From: Owenia fusiformis
Taxonomy: Eukaryota > Annelida > Polychaeta > Sabellida > Oweniidae
DNA length: 64,000 bases
Assembly (NCBI GenBank): GCA_903813345.2
Contig: CAIIXF020000006.1
Location: 13,770,348 to 13,834,347, forward strand
Reading direction: 5' to 3'
Under the pieces are notes generated by a model that ran no database searches, was not told where the DNA came from, and saw only the letters and a program-made list of their open reading frames with translations. The position numbers and the translations under genes were made by a program. Each line of letters opens with the position of its first letter. Within the stretch, counting starts at the first letter, position 1. Shown one piece after another: positions 47,553 through 59,339 of this stretch.

Positions 47553-47889
47553 CTGAATCAATCATTCTGAGGTCAATCACAGGAGTATTATTTGGGTCAT
47601 TAGAAATAAGGCCATGCCTTGGCAAAAAATCAATCTTAAGTTCTCAATAATTACTGAGTGCAACATTTGGATATGAACTGTGCATGGTTACCTTAAGGAA
47701 GGCAAAATGAGATAATTTTAGACAAGTTGTGGACATGTTAGTTTGTGCATAACAAACATGGAGCCTTTTTAAGCTTGTTGGTTATTTGAAATGATATAAG
47801 AATACTCATTCACATGGCCTACCTTAATATTTCAAACTAAGATTTTTATTTTTTGTAGCCTACCTTAGAATTTCTCATTAAGAATACAC
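47553..47889. other. Unique DNA, nothing recognised
   Basis: No supported feature. Confidence 0.5.
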
Positions 47890-48240
47890 TGTACTTATAT
47901 TCCATGTGGCCTATCCTTCATTAAAAGTATTCATATTCCATGTGGCCTATCCTTAACATTTCTCATTGAAAATACTCATATTCCATGTGGCCTATCCTTA
48001 ATATTTTTCATTAAAAGTACTCATATTCCATGTGGCCTATCCTTAACATTTCTCATTGAAAATACTCATATATTCCATGTGGCCTATCCTTGACATTTTT
48101 CATTAAAAGTGCTCATATTACATGTGGCCTACCTTGATATTTCTCACAAAGATTACCTTTTCTGTATGGCCTACCTTAGTATTTCTCATCAAGAATACTC
48201 ATATTCCATGTGGCCTACCTTAAAATTTCTTATTTTAAAT
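47890..48240 (+). repeat. ~45-bp minisatellite
   Basis: About eight units containing CATATTCCATGTGGCCTATCC and CATTTCTCATTGAAAATACT. Spacing is 36-47 bp, mostly 45. The ORF at 48109-48480 begins within the array. Confidence 0.85.
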
Positions 48241-49212
48241 ACTCTTCTATCTAATGTTAAGAATATTAATTCCACACTGTCTTCCTTAATATTTCTAAAT
48301 TTTCTTTTGTACTCATTTAAAGGAGAAACAAATTTATGCTCTGCTGTAACAGTAATGAATCTGATGACTCCTCATTTAACACTGTCTTCGCTTTGTAATA
48401 TGCATTATCACAATATAACCATGATTAATGAAGCTACTTTACATAACACTTCCCTTGAAAAAAGACCATATAGTTTTTAGAAATCATTTGTCTAGATAAA
48501 AAGGTGCAGAATCAGGTGCAAGTTACTCTGGAGATGGTACAAATGGAACAAGAAATTCTTTCATTAAGGGGGTTATAATTTTGCAAGTACACGTACATGT
48601 TTGTTTAAAACAATAATTACAAAAACTTGCCTTTTATGTATTTTATTTAAATACAGTGTATGATGATTTTACCCTAATTATGCTTCAAATTTAAAGGATT
48701 AGTGAACCTATTTATTTAATAGCAAGGGAGGTATGATTTATAGTAGGTTGACTCATCCATTATCCCGCGGTCTATAACACGAGAGTGTGAAAAATCATAA
48801 CCTGATTATGTAAATCTACACTTTTATAGATGAGTTCAATACATCCAATTTGTCACTCAAAAAGGGTCACAATTTCATCTGTAATAAACGTAATATAGTT
48901 CTGTAATTTTGTCTAGACTCTAGACTGAACATAGAGAAGCATGAAGATATTGGAAAATCATGTATTTCAATATCATGATGACTTTAAACAATCTTAAAAT
49001 ATTGCAAAAATCTCATGTCTGTATTTAAAAACCCCATCCACCCCATATCAGTCCTCCACTATCTGCAACTCTTCAGCATCATGCAAGGAGACAAAAAATT
49101 AAAATCTTAGCAGTAATATTATCTATTCATCTATCAATTTCTTCTTAATAGTTCCTGTGCACTGATCCATGGAGTTATATTTCTTAATCATATATCCCTG
49201 TAATACTCTTTG
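48241..49212. other. Unique DNA, nothing recognised
   Basis: No supported feature. Confidence 0.5.
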
Positions 49213-49403
49213 CACTGGCGGATCCAGAGGGGGGGGGCATGGTCCTTGGGTGGGCCTTTTTAGCCATTGCTTGGCCTTTTTTGCCAAATTATAAAAAGGC
49301 CTTTAATTTTCAAAATTTGGATCCAAATATTGGATTTATGGGCCATAAATGTTTTTCTGAATTGGAATGTGGGCCCCCTTGTTAGCTCCTGGATCCGCCA
49401 GTG
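49213..49403. mobile_element. Family H hAT-like MITE (191 bp)
   Basis: Perfect 16-bp inverted ends GCACTGGCGGATCCAG (49212-49227) and CTGGATCCGCCAGTGC (49389-49404). CACTGGCGGATCCAG-type ends with a following G run are characteristic of small hAT-like repeats in many animals. No convincing 8-bp duplication was seen. No coding capacity. Confidence 0.75.
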
Positions 49404-49404
49404 C

Positions 49405-50036
49405 TTGGTATCTCTATTCGAACCAAATGATATAAAATAACATGACAGCAGATCTACACCGCAGTTCTGACCAGTGTAAGTTTGAAAATTTGAAGACATT
49501 TTGATGCACATACTGTTAGAACTTCAGAACCTTTCTATTTTTCCTGTTCTAATCTGAATATTTTATGGTACTTTTCAAGACACTTTGATTTATAAGAACG
49601 GCAGTGGATGTAATGGACGAAATAGCAGGTTTTTGTATATTCTTGCTTTTCAAATGTTGTTCTTTGAACCTTCCATACTTAAAACAACAGCTTAAAAATT
49701 GGTCACGGTTGTGGTATCCAGATGAGACTCTACTATCTCTTGAAGAAACCATTGGATAAAGAGGGAATGGATTATGGTAAATAAATATGAATAGTTTTGT
49801 TCACATTTTTCAGCCTTAAGCTCGATTTCTTGTAATCTAAAAAAGTAGTGAAGAGATGTGTCAGTGTCTGTGTGTGGGGAGGGCATAAAGACTTAATCTA
49901 TTAATGCAAGGAAGACATCAAAACAATCTGCTGAGGAAATTTCTTTACATTTTATGACTGATCATACCATAAATTAAGACAGATAATCCATTCTCAAATT
50001 GTGAAATGAAATCTTGAGCCAAAGTTCAGGTCTGTC
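49405..50036. other. Unique DNA, nothing recognised
   Basis: Minus ORFs at 49549-49886 show no recognisable domain. Confidence 0.5.
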
Positions 50037-50419
50037 TACCCTTTGCATTCTAAGGTGAATTATACACCCAGCATACCCTGCGCGCAGAGTCTAGTTATAA
50101 ACTACCCTCTGCCTAGTATAGACTTTATTACAGTTTAGCAACCCCGCCCCAAAGATTGGTGCCTGTGACAGCCCAGGTAATAAATAATTTCAAATCCACC
50201 ATGCTGTCCCTCTCTCAACCAATCAGCGAAGTGGAAGGAACGCGTGCTAAGTATGTGCTCATTAACTATGCGGTGATGCTATAGGAAATGACCATATAGA
50301 AAGTCGTCCGTATTTCGACGACGAACTCTGATTGGCTCCGTGAGATCAGAGATATATTGTAAACTGAAAAAGTGACGACGAAGCTCTATTTTAAGAATTG
50401 AAGTCGAACGAATGCAAAG
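50037..50419 (-). mobile_element. Family A element, damaged/compound copy
   Basis: A TACCCTGCGCGCAGAGTCTA terminus at 50074 starts a minus-orientation family A copy that keeps the GC-box and inverted CCAAT regions in diverged form and reaches GAATGCAAAG at 50419. The terminal GGTA is missing and a GTCGAACGAATG segment is duplicated there. A separate TACCCTTTGCATTC end fragment at 50037-50050 lies just left, so the locus is rearranged or a nested insertion. Confidence 0.65.
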
Positions 50420-50715
50420 TCGAACGAATGACTAGATCATTTTTTTATTTTTTTTTATTTATTTATTTAATACACTTATTCGATCCATTTACTACATTCA
50501 ATATAACATTTCAATACATTCAATACAACAAATCAATATATCTGCGAAATCCAAAAAAAAACCACTGTTACCCACCATGTACGTAATACTATTATAGTTT
50601 AAAATCTAAATACATTTTCTTAATTAAAAATTTCTAGACTTGACTAGATCATACTAGTCTTGGATATTATTTGCTCTACATATTAAAACACAACTAGCTC
50701 AACATTTTATTGCAG

Positions 50716-50883
50716 GCATCCAATAGAGCAAGAATAGAAAGTGCCAGATTGCCAAACATCTTGGACATTTTAAAAGCAATAAACATGAATTTAGAGGTGC
50801 TAATAGGCCTAGAAAGCTGTTATTTCAACCAAAAGATTTCATTTTGTCATGCCTATTTCACTCATTTTCTCTCTCGAACCTGA
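50716..50883 (+). other. Candidate terminal coding exon
   Basis: Acceptor AACATTTTATTGCAG is followed directly by 55 open codons in phase 0, starting ASNRARIESARLPNILDILK and ending FTHFLSRT before TGA 50881-50883. It is the longest open run after any strong acceptor noticed here. A polyadenylation-like AATAAA lies near 51290. The second half is richer in Phe and Tyr, as in noncoding AT-rich DNA. No family recognised. Confidence 0.25.
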
Positions 50884-51694
50884 ATGAAGTTGATAGTTTT
50901 TTGAGTTTTCATAAAATTTAGAGTGTTTATTCCATGGCTGTTTATCTCAATGTATTCCCTGTTCTCTCATTTCCTCTGTAAATTGGATAATAACCTTGGT
51001 TACCCTGATATTGTTTTAACGGGTTAGCATAATTTGTGCTGATTTATTTGTGTTTATTCAGGATTCCGTGCAGGAAACTAGGGGGTTCTGTTTAACAATT
51101 CAAAATGTCGGATGTAGGATGTGAATTTTCAATGATTTGATAATGTTTTTAGATTTAATGTTGTATTATGCTACTGTCCAATTTTTTTTATTAATTTTTA
51201 TTTCTTTTTCAAATTATAACATTAGATTTAATAGGGGGGTTCCCCTTTCTTAATGAAATAATTTAAAAAATGTCTGTCCATTGATAGACAAATAAAAATG
51301 TTTATTTTGGTCAAAGGCAATCATATTTTATTTTAGCCGAATCTTGCTGAGTGACAAAAACTGAAATGTGAAATGGACTGCAACTGATACCAAGTGTTCC
51401 ATTCTTGAGGTACATGCTGCCACCCAAAATAAGGAAATGAACAGTATGTCAAAATATTCCATGAACAAATAAGAGGAATAAAGTATATCCTTGCAAACAA
51501 AGGTGGTAAAGAAAAGGCACAGTTTACCAATAAAATAACACTTTTCATCCTTAGTGAGCATTCAGTAAATTGCAAGTACGAGTATAGCTTTATTTCTACA
51601 TAATCAATGGTATTTCAAGGTATTTTGTGAAGTGCACTTGACTTTTTCGTTGCTATAGTGATTCTAATTTGTTTGTTCCTGCTTATTTATTCAG

Positions 51695-51775
51695 AAAAGT
51701 TCACTTCTAAAGACCAGAATTATGCAATGGTTTGGACAAGGATTATCCCGAAAACCAATGGCCAGCAGTAATTAA
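51695..51775 (+). other. Candidate terminal coding exon
   Basis: A strong acceptor region (branch-like TTCTAAT, then TTTGTTCCTGC and TTATTTATTCAG) precedes 26 open codons in phase 0, starting KSSLLKTRIMQWFGQGLSRK, ending in TAA. Amino-acid composition is protein-like. No family recognised. Confidence 0.3.
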
Positions 51776-52027
51776 AGATTGATGTTTTTCATTTTCTATA
51801 TTTCAGTAATGTTTATATACTAGTGTTCTGAGTAAATAACCATTATAAGATTATAATGGTGAGTATGTTTCTCTGCCCACAAGTCACCATTTATGAAAAA
51901 TCCCTAAATTATAAATAAAATTATATTTTAGGATTATTATGTTTAATCATGGGCTTTCAAGAGTAAAGCCCTATGTATGTGAAACTTAATGACAATGTGT
52001 TTTAATTTGTCTTAAAATGTGGTTTAA

Positions 52028-52704
52028 CCCCCGGGGGGTTCACTATATATAAACCTTGGCGGGGATCCTCGGCGCATGTGGGGTACCTTTTTCAATGTTT
52101 GGTATGGCAATGGACCCATATTTTTTAGGATTTGGTATGGGAATGCCCGGAAATTTCTGACTTCTGAGGTATGGCAATTATCGGACTTTTGCTCTTCTGG
52201 TATGAGAATGGTTGTTGTAGATACGTTACCTAACATTCGTGGTATGGCATTGGTCCAGTAGTTGCAAATTTGAAGTTGTTTTGGATCGTTTCCCGAAGTA
52301 TCTTCTTTTCCAGGGCCTTCTTCAACTTTTGAATTTTAGCCCTTTTCCGGCCCGGGAAATGAGGACCAATCATAGGCTTTGATGAAGTCTTGCGAGATTT
52401 TTCGTGATTTCAATAAAAACTAAACAAAATATTTGGACATTTGGTATGGCATTGGTCCTACATTTTGACATTTGGTATGGCATTGGTCCTATAATTGGAC
52501 ATTTGGTATAGCATTGGTCCTATATTTGGACATTTGGTATGGCATTGGTCCTATATTTGGACATTTGGTATGGCCTTTGGGCATTATTTTGGTTGGTATG
52601 GGAACATATTGAAATTTGACAGATTGGTATGGGAACATATTGATATTTGAGGCTTCAGCCTAGGACCCCCGTCGAGTTTTATATACAGTGAACCCCCCCC
52701 GGGG
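52028..52704. mobile_element. Family G CCC...GGG element (piggyBac/Kolobok-like)
   Basis: Inverted ends of about 45 bp at roughly 80% identity: left CCCCCGGGGGGTTCACTATA followed by TATAAACC...GGCGGGGATCCT, right its inverse ending ...ACAGTGAACCCCCCCCGGGG. TTTAA lies outside both ends (52023-52027 and 52705-52709). CCC...GGG termini at TTAA are typical of piggyBac-like elements; TTAA is also used by Kolobok. The interior has about four to five copies of a ~31-bp unit (GGACATTTGGTATGGCATTG) at 52430-52580 and other GGTATGG-rich segments. No transposase. Confidence 0.7.
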
Positions 52705-52980
52705 TTTAACCATTGCTGTTGGATCAATGTGACATACCTAACCACAGTGCACTTATCTGATGACAAATTCCACAAAGATATGTGGCTATATTAGCCTATC
52801 CTTATAACAAAGAACATTTAAAAATACCACAAATATCAAAAAGCTTCCTTTAAAAATCATCTTGTACTTTATCACCCCTTCTAATGTAAACAAACAATAG
52901 ACTGGTCCAAACTCAGACAGTAACCCAACACCCCTTTATCGTCTATCTTGGATCGCGTGTTAAATCAATAATAGACTCGA

Positions 52981-53023
52981 CCATTGGGTGAACTATAAAA
53001 GCAAACAGCAGTATAGCTCAGTT
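52981..53023 (+). promoter_or_regulatory. Candidate TATA/CCAAT core promoter
   Basis: An inverted CCAAT box (ATTGG at 52983-52987) lies next to TATAAAA (52994-53000). An initiator-like TCAGTT sits at 53018-53023, with its A 26 bases after the TATA start. About 185 bases downstream is a strong splice donor. The layout fits a polymerase II promoter with a noncoding first exon. Confidence 0.35.
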
Positions 53024-53208
53024 AGCTAGTTAAACCCGTACAGATAAGCAGTCCACGCTGGATGTTGATACCGGTTAATTAAACCGATCTAGTTCCGGAT
53101 TTATGATAGCCATTGGATTATAAACTATAGGACACTTAGGATTTATATGGATTAATCAAATACTGATACCAAATTTGGATTTATTAGAAGTTTTAGCTTC
53201 AAATTCAG
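53020..53208 (+). other. Candidate first exon (noncoding)
   Basis: Starts at the proposed initiator and ends at donor TTCAG|GTAAGG (53208/53209). No long open frame with a good start codon is seen within it, so it would be 5' UTR or a noncoding RNA exon. The next exon cannot be identified with confidence. Confidence 0.3.
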
Positions 53209-56200
53209 GTAAGGAATTCAATATAAGACTCAGGTGTAATCAATTTCTGACCATGTGTGCGTTTTCACTAGTGTTTACAAGATTTTATGGATTTGTAATT
53301 TGGAATACTTGTGGAATTGGATTCATAATCTGTTCTTATAATACCTGACATATGTCCATAAGTTAGGTTCTACGATTCAAATCTTCAGTTATTCTCGATC
53401 TTTATTGAAAGTTAGCTAAATGCTGAGTGTAATTCAGAATGTTGTGTCAATATGTCAAAAATGCAAACTAATAATGTTCCAAGCGCTCAAACATCAAAGT
53501 TGTTTTTCTTGGCAAATGTAATCCAAGAGTGCAATTAATATATTTCTGTAACATAATGTAGACTAAAAGGATTAATATGTTCTTACAATAATGTCACTAC
53601 TATATGTTAACAATCAATGCGTGTTATGATTTCCAATTTGGCAGAAAGGCTGCAAGAATATTGGAGCTAATATTTCCAACCTTCAAAAGGTTTATCTGTG
53701 TTTGTTGTGGGGAATAACACCTATGTGTTTGCATTGTATGTAAAGTTATGAAACTGTGTTAGATTTCGCTTATAATAGGAACTGACAAGGGTTAAGTTCT
53801 TGAACATAAACGCCAACATTTTCACTCTTCGAGTTAGAGTATATGTCCTAAATTAACCACATTTTTGGAGTAATTTTAAGGTTGTGGGAATTTTCTAGCA
53901 TAAACTTGAGTTCATTTCAAAGTTTGAAAACCATGCCTAATGCTGCTATATTTCAAGATATAAATAGGTAAAAAGGTCAGGTATTTGTATTGTTAAAGCG
54001 ATTTTGAAACGGCTCATATATTTTTCTAACAGTGCTTGAGGGAAAATTCACCAATTTTATACACAATAGAGTTGAATTATTAATATGTCACACCTTGGAT
54101 TTTATATGATATCTGGCTATACTTATTATAAATCCATATATCATTTATAATCGAGTATAATAACAGACCTGCATTAAGCTCAATTATTTGTACTTTTCAT
54201 CCAAATTGAATACCTAGATCATGTTCAGGAATCAGTACATCACATATTTTGTACTTTCTACATTTCTTTTTCATTCAAACCCGAGTATTGAGTTAAATAT
54301 GAATAGTGTATCATTTTCTTGGAATACTTTCTTATGGTTCAACCAAGTATACATATGATGTGTAACGTAAAGGATGTCATGACATGCCTTAATATTCCTT
54401 GATATACTATTGGTATTGTTTCCAATACTATTATAAAAAATCTATAAATTCCACTTAATTATACTAGCCAAAATACAGGTATTTTGGAGAATATTTCTTC
54501 CTCATTTAGATTTTCGTAAAATATCTGATAGAGCGCGGTGCGATTTTATTGAGATTTTCAGGCTCAATTCATGTTCAATAATTTCAAATATTTTCTTTTT
54601 GTTCTGAGAAGTCCCAGGTATTTATTTCCTGTTGTTTATGTTTGATGTTTTTCTTTGTTCAGAATGCAGAGGAATTTCTGGTTGCTTGCCCATGAATAAA
54701 ATACAATTGTCATTCTCCCTATTAAAACAAAAGTATTTAGTACTGGTAAATTATAAGTTCTAAAATGTTTAAAGGGGCATACCATTTGTTTCTAAATGAC
54801 ATAGAGACTCTTGGAAAATTCCTGTTCAGAATAAAGAAACTCTGTAGAATAAATATAATCATATTTTGAAAGGTTGGTGTGAATATCAGCTTGATGAAAC
54901 TATATTGTTAAAGAGGATTTGGTTCGCTGAACACTTAATTTATATGTTTCCCTCACAAAAAATGTTATTAAGATGTAATAATCCTTGCAAAAATATGTAG
55001 TAATCTAGTATTGTAAAAGAAGGTATGTTTTGGGTTACAGGTCAGAAGAACCTTTTATTTAACACTTCATTATTTATCAATTATTGATTCATTATTTATT
55101 AGGACTCAATAATTAAAATGTAAAGTCATGAACTTCAAAATTATATAGAAGAGTTGACACAGGATCTGATAAGATGTCATCACTTTATGAAGATGTTTTA
55201 GATTCTAACGCTTGTGAAATAAACTGTGAAATCCAATGTTTGTTTTAAATATGTCTGCTTATTTCTTTAATTCAAAACCTAAAATAAATATCTTGTTGAT
55301 GGAAGTGAAAAGAAATCAGAGAGGTCACAAGTATTTAAAAGAAGCCAAAATGCCTCAGAGTTTAACAGTAAGAGTTCATATTTTATGAATATGTTGAAAT
55401 CTAAAATATGTCTCTAGCCCGAAGTCTAGCAGATGTTAGACTCAGAGGAGGCTTAACTAGCCTACTTTCAAAATATAATCAGATAAGATCACATTTTTGA
55501 ACCACCCATATTGAATAGGATACTTATCTGCTTTTTGTACTTAATAATTCACTTAATTTAAAATGTATTGGATTTTGATTGTGATTTCATAACTTTGATT
55601 GGTATTCATATCTGATCAGCTGTCACTGGGAAAATGTGTTCCCCTTTGTAGACCCCTGTATCTGGCTTATACAACATGCATTCATTAATATTTCACAATT
55701 TTATAATGAAACAACGAAATACATCTTGAATTAACAAAAGTATGAGTAAATAGAGATAAAAGCTATAAAATGGGTTAACCTACTGGATTTTAAAAATGAA
55801 CTTTTTGTATTGAGAAATGGATCTTTGGTCAGATAATTTATCCAAAACCAAGCTGTTCATTTCTCTCCAAGCAATCGGCTTCTATCTCATTTTCAATTTG
55901 ATTAGTGAACAACAATTATTGTCGTCAAAAATCGAAGCAGTAGTTATGACATTTTCGTTCAAGACATTCAGACATGTTTATATTATTATCAATTTTTAGC
56001 AATCGTGATAAATCCTCTATTTCCTTTCAAGTATTTATCATATGATTAAACTGCTATTAATATATCTCTTAATTTGAATCAATAATAATATTGTAATAAT
56101 TAGCAGATTACAATATAGTCTATCTGAACTCCAAACAAGGCCAACTCGATCTATCTCAAGGCTTGCTATAGTGTAGGCCAGTGGAGATAAGAGAATCCAG

Positions 56201-57435
56201 ATGGGAAGTGACCTTTTGAAAAGGTATTTCTCTTGATAATTTTACAATGAGGTAAATATTAACTGGGAAGTTAGGACTTTCCTTCATGTAATGTCACATG
56301 TAAGGGTGAGAAAAGGGGTGGGGGTCAGATAAAATTAGGCATTGTTAAGAACTAAGTAAAACTTTCAAAAGAAAAACAAGAAAATCACATTTATCATTCC
56401 ATTCAACCATAGAGAATATCTGAAAGAGACCACCATTGTTGTTATATTGTTCATGTATATTCACTTCATATATTGTTGTCAGTAGAATAATGGTTATTAC
56501 AAGTTTGCATGTATTCCAACACTTTATATTTTGATATAGCCATATAAAACTTGGCCAAATCAATATTCAGGTAGGGATTTTGAGGGGTGTGATAGAGATG
56601 TATGTCATGTTGCCATTTGGTTACATTTTGACATGAAACTTATAATCTGCAAGGGAAATTAGTATGGTTTTTGTAAGGGTATGGATCTGTATCTGGATCC
56701 CGGTCATTAATAATAATCTCTATGTATCATCCTTGTACAACAGTCATTGCTTTTACTACATATTTCCTCACTAAAATCTGAATGATGCTCCCAGATTTCT
56801 TGCTTTTAGATATTTCATAATATATATTCAACGATGGAATCCATTTTCACACTTTTCCTTGTGTATTACTCACATTTCTTGGTCTTGTTTGTAATGTGGC
56901 TTTAATATGAATGTTTCTGCAATCATCAATGCATTGTTCTATGATATTATTCAGTATGGACTGAACCTGCAGAAATGCACAGTTCAATATAGGTGAACCC
57001 TCACAAAAGTTTAGCACAATAATGAAATGACTTTTTCTTCTGTCATGAATATAGATAAAAACTTGTTGGACTTCAATCTTTATGGTGTGGAAAGGAAGAT
57101 TAATTTTGGCAAATCCATACATATTTCCTGTACATTCTTGATTTCATGATTGGAAATGGTGATCTGAGTTTTGTAAGGGTATCAGTAAAGGTGCAACAAT
57201 TAATGAAATATTTATTTGCATTATGTAGGGGAGCATAAGTTCGATAAATATTATATCAATAATACTAAACTTATGCAGTGGGACTCGATAAATAGATAAC
57301 TTATCCAAAACTACTAGAGATTCTACTCCCTTATTAGCAATATAAATCTGACCTTGTTGTTGATATTTGTTTCTGATTTTTGCAATAACATGTACTGGGA
57401 TATATAACTTGTCTCTTTTCCATCATCTCAACTAG
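53209..57435. other. Unique AT-rich DNA (possible intron), nothing recognised
   Basis: No domain-bearing ORF, RNA gene or TIR element recognised; ORFs at 55817-55999, 56345-56563 and 56847-57122 show none. Confidence 0.5.
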
Positions 57436-57492
57436 AAACGTCTTCGTTCTCTTGGCTCCCATCAGTCACAGTGTAGAAAGGCAAGGTTATAG
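57436..57492 (+). other. Weak candidate terminal exon
   Basis: Acceptor CTCTTTTCCATCATCTCAACTAG (pyrimidine-rich, TAG) is followed by 18 open codons, KRLRSLGSHQSQCRKARL, then TAG. A second frame stays open 25 codons. No homologue recognised. Confidence 0.15.
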
Positions 57493-58206
57493 CACCAGGA
57501 TAGGGGAAACTTAACTCAAATATTCCCTGCCTCCACCCTGTGCTTTAGTGTATATCTCAGCTTGCTTTATTTGGAATAAATTCGTCCTGCATCAAATCTA
57601 TGGCAACCCTCCCCCAGTCCCACTTAGTTACAGCTTTACTCATCTTAAAATATAGAAAAGAGAAATATAACACAAGGCTTGATGCAAGACTAGATTAAAA
57701 ATGCTTGTCTATTTAAAACAAACAACAAACTTGCTTGGAGTTTCATATCTTAATAGGAGGTTCCATGAAAAACCTTTGTGTAAGAATTTCCGAATATCAA
57801 AGTCAAATTATACTGATCAATCATAGTAATTTTCACAGATGTTAAACAGTTCTGTCACAGGTCCAATATTGATTGACTATTAAATAATAACTTCTAATAG
57901 GTTTGATCTGTAGTGAAATATGTTTCATCAAACATGATTTAGTTATATAGCTATTGAGTGTAACTACTAGTAAAACATGTTTGATGTCAAATTAACTTCA
58001 TTTTTGATGTCATAATCTAATTAACTTGACATTTTGAGCAACATCAAAATGTTGAAACTAAAAACAGAACTCCAGCTTGGATGCTTTACTGCATACGGTT
58101 TGAAAACTTAAATTATCAGAAACTGAATTTTAAAAATGCTGAACTTATCTTGATTTAAACAATTCATTTGTTGTCACAAATATACTTTATAATAAAATTT
58201 ATAACA
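57493..58206. other. Unique DNA, nothing recognised
   Basis: GGCTTGATGCAAGACTAG at about 57679 recurs at about 63951 and, with changes, at about 63468: a short dispersed repeat. Confidence 0.45.
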
Positions 58207-58447
58207 TGGTTTCTCTGCTGTATGCTGTATTTTTGGTTTCTCTGCTGTATGCTGTCTTTTTGGTTTCCCTGTTGTATGCTGTCTTTTTAGTTTCCCTGCT
58301 GTATGCTGTCTTTTTGGTTTCCCTGCTGTATGCTGTCTTTTTAGTTTCCCTGCTGAATGCTGTCTTTTTGGTTTTCCTGCTGAATGCTGTCTTTTTGGTT
58401 TTCCTGCTGTATGCTGTCTTTTTGGTTTCCCTGCTGTATGCTGTCCT
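58207..58447 (+). repeat. 27-bp minisatellite
   Basis: Nine copies of a 27-bp unit containing CTGCTGTATGCTGTCTTTTT and GGTTTCC. As a multiple of three it keeps frames open on both strands with nine-residue periodic translations (LLYAVFLVS on plus; KTAYSRETK and RQHTAGKPK on minus). Not evidence of a gene. Confidence 0.9.
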
Positions 58448-59300
58448 ATTTGTACTTGCCATTTGATCATTTGAGTCAGGTTGAGTGAAAATATGGAACA
58501 ATCAAGCTGCATTTTAATCTGTTGAGCAAATTATTTATATTTTAGGCCAGGAATAGCTTTGAAGTGCCATATTGACATACATGCTGATTGTTTATTTTTC
58601 TCAAATTCACTAAATGTTTACTTGATGTGGGCTTGAAGAATTTCCAATTCTTGAAATCTACCTTGTATATGGAAATGAATGTTTAAACATTTCTTCAAAA
58701 CAGTTGTGTCACACTTTAAATTTGAAGTGTGATATATGCAGCTAACGGGGTTCAGATGAAAGAATTCCGACTTTTTCACGAATCTGTTTCATTCTGTTTC
58801 AAGATGAGTTGGTTTTCTTGTTACTGAATCAGTGAAATTAATTGTTGGATGGTGTTAAAGTGATGTAAATGGCTCGATAGGCATTAGGTGAAATTATCAT
58901 ACTGGCAGAAAGTGGCATTTTGACTGATTAGGAATTCAGATCTTTTACAAGCAGCAAGGAAGGAATCAAGATAGGACTAGCGCTCAATAAATCCACAGTA
59001 AGGAATGAATCAAGATAATACGAGCGCTCAATAAATCATCATCAATTTATCTCATTGTATGTGAGATATCTTCATTAAAACCATTTGTACTTGTTTACCT
59101 CATGTCTGAAACAGTACTTATCAGTACTATTTAACAGTTAAAAAGTACCAAAGGTACCATCCATATCCCATATCACGGAGTATATATATTTCACACAGAT
59201 TAGCGATTGAATTATTGGACTAAATTCCCTATCCTATATCCCCAATTTCTATCCCCCTCATATGTGTTCTGCTTGATTTCCCATGGGAAGCCTTACTTAC
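58448..59300. other. Unique DNA with a ~39-bp duplication
   Basis: At about 58958-59036 a segment containing AAGGAAT...ATCAAGATA...AGCGCTCAATAAATC occurs twice. Confidence 0.55.
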
Positions 59301-59339
59301 CAATTTCAAGTAATAAATATCTACTATGGGTGTTTGAAC
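59301..59339 (-). other. Candidate 39-nt internal coding exon
   Basis: On the minus strand, acceptor GGATGCTTATTTCAG and full-consensus donor TTG|GTAAGT bound 13 codons, VQTPIVDIYYLKL, in phase 0 to phase 0. No family recognised. Confidence 0.2.

Noticed and set aside
53011-53070. tRNA-like A box (TAGCTCAGTTAG) suggesting a tRNA or tRNA-derived SINE
   Set aside because: No proper B box (GGTTCGANNCC) at the expected distance, no acceptor-stem pairing and no second copy in the window.
58174-58512. Nine-residue periodic ORFs (antifreeze- or silk-like look)
   Set aside because: Explained by the 27-bp array, open on both strands.
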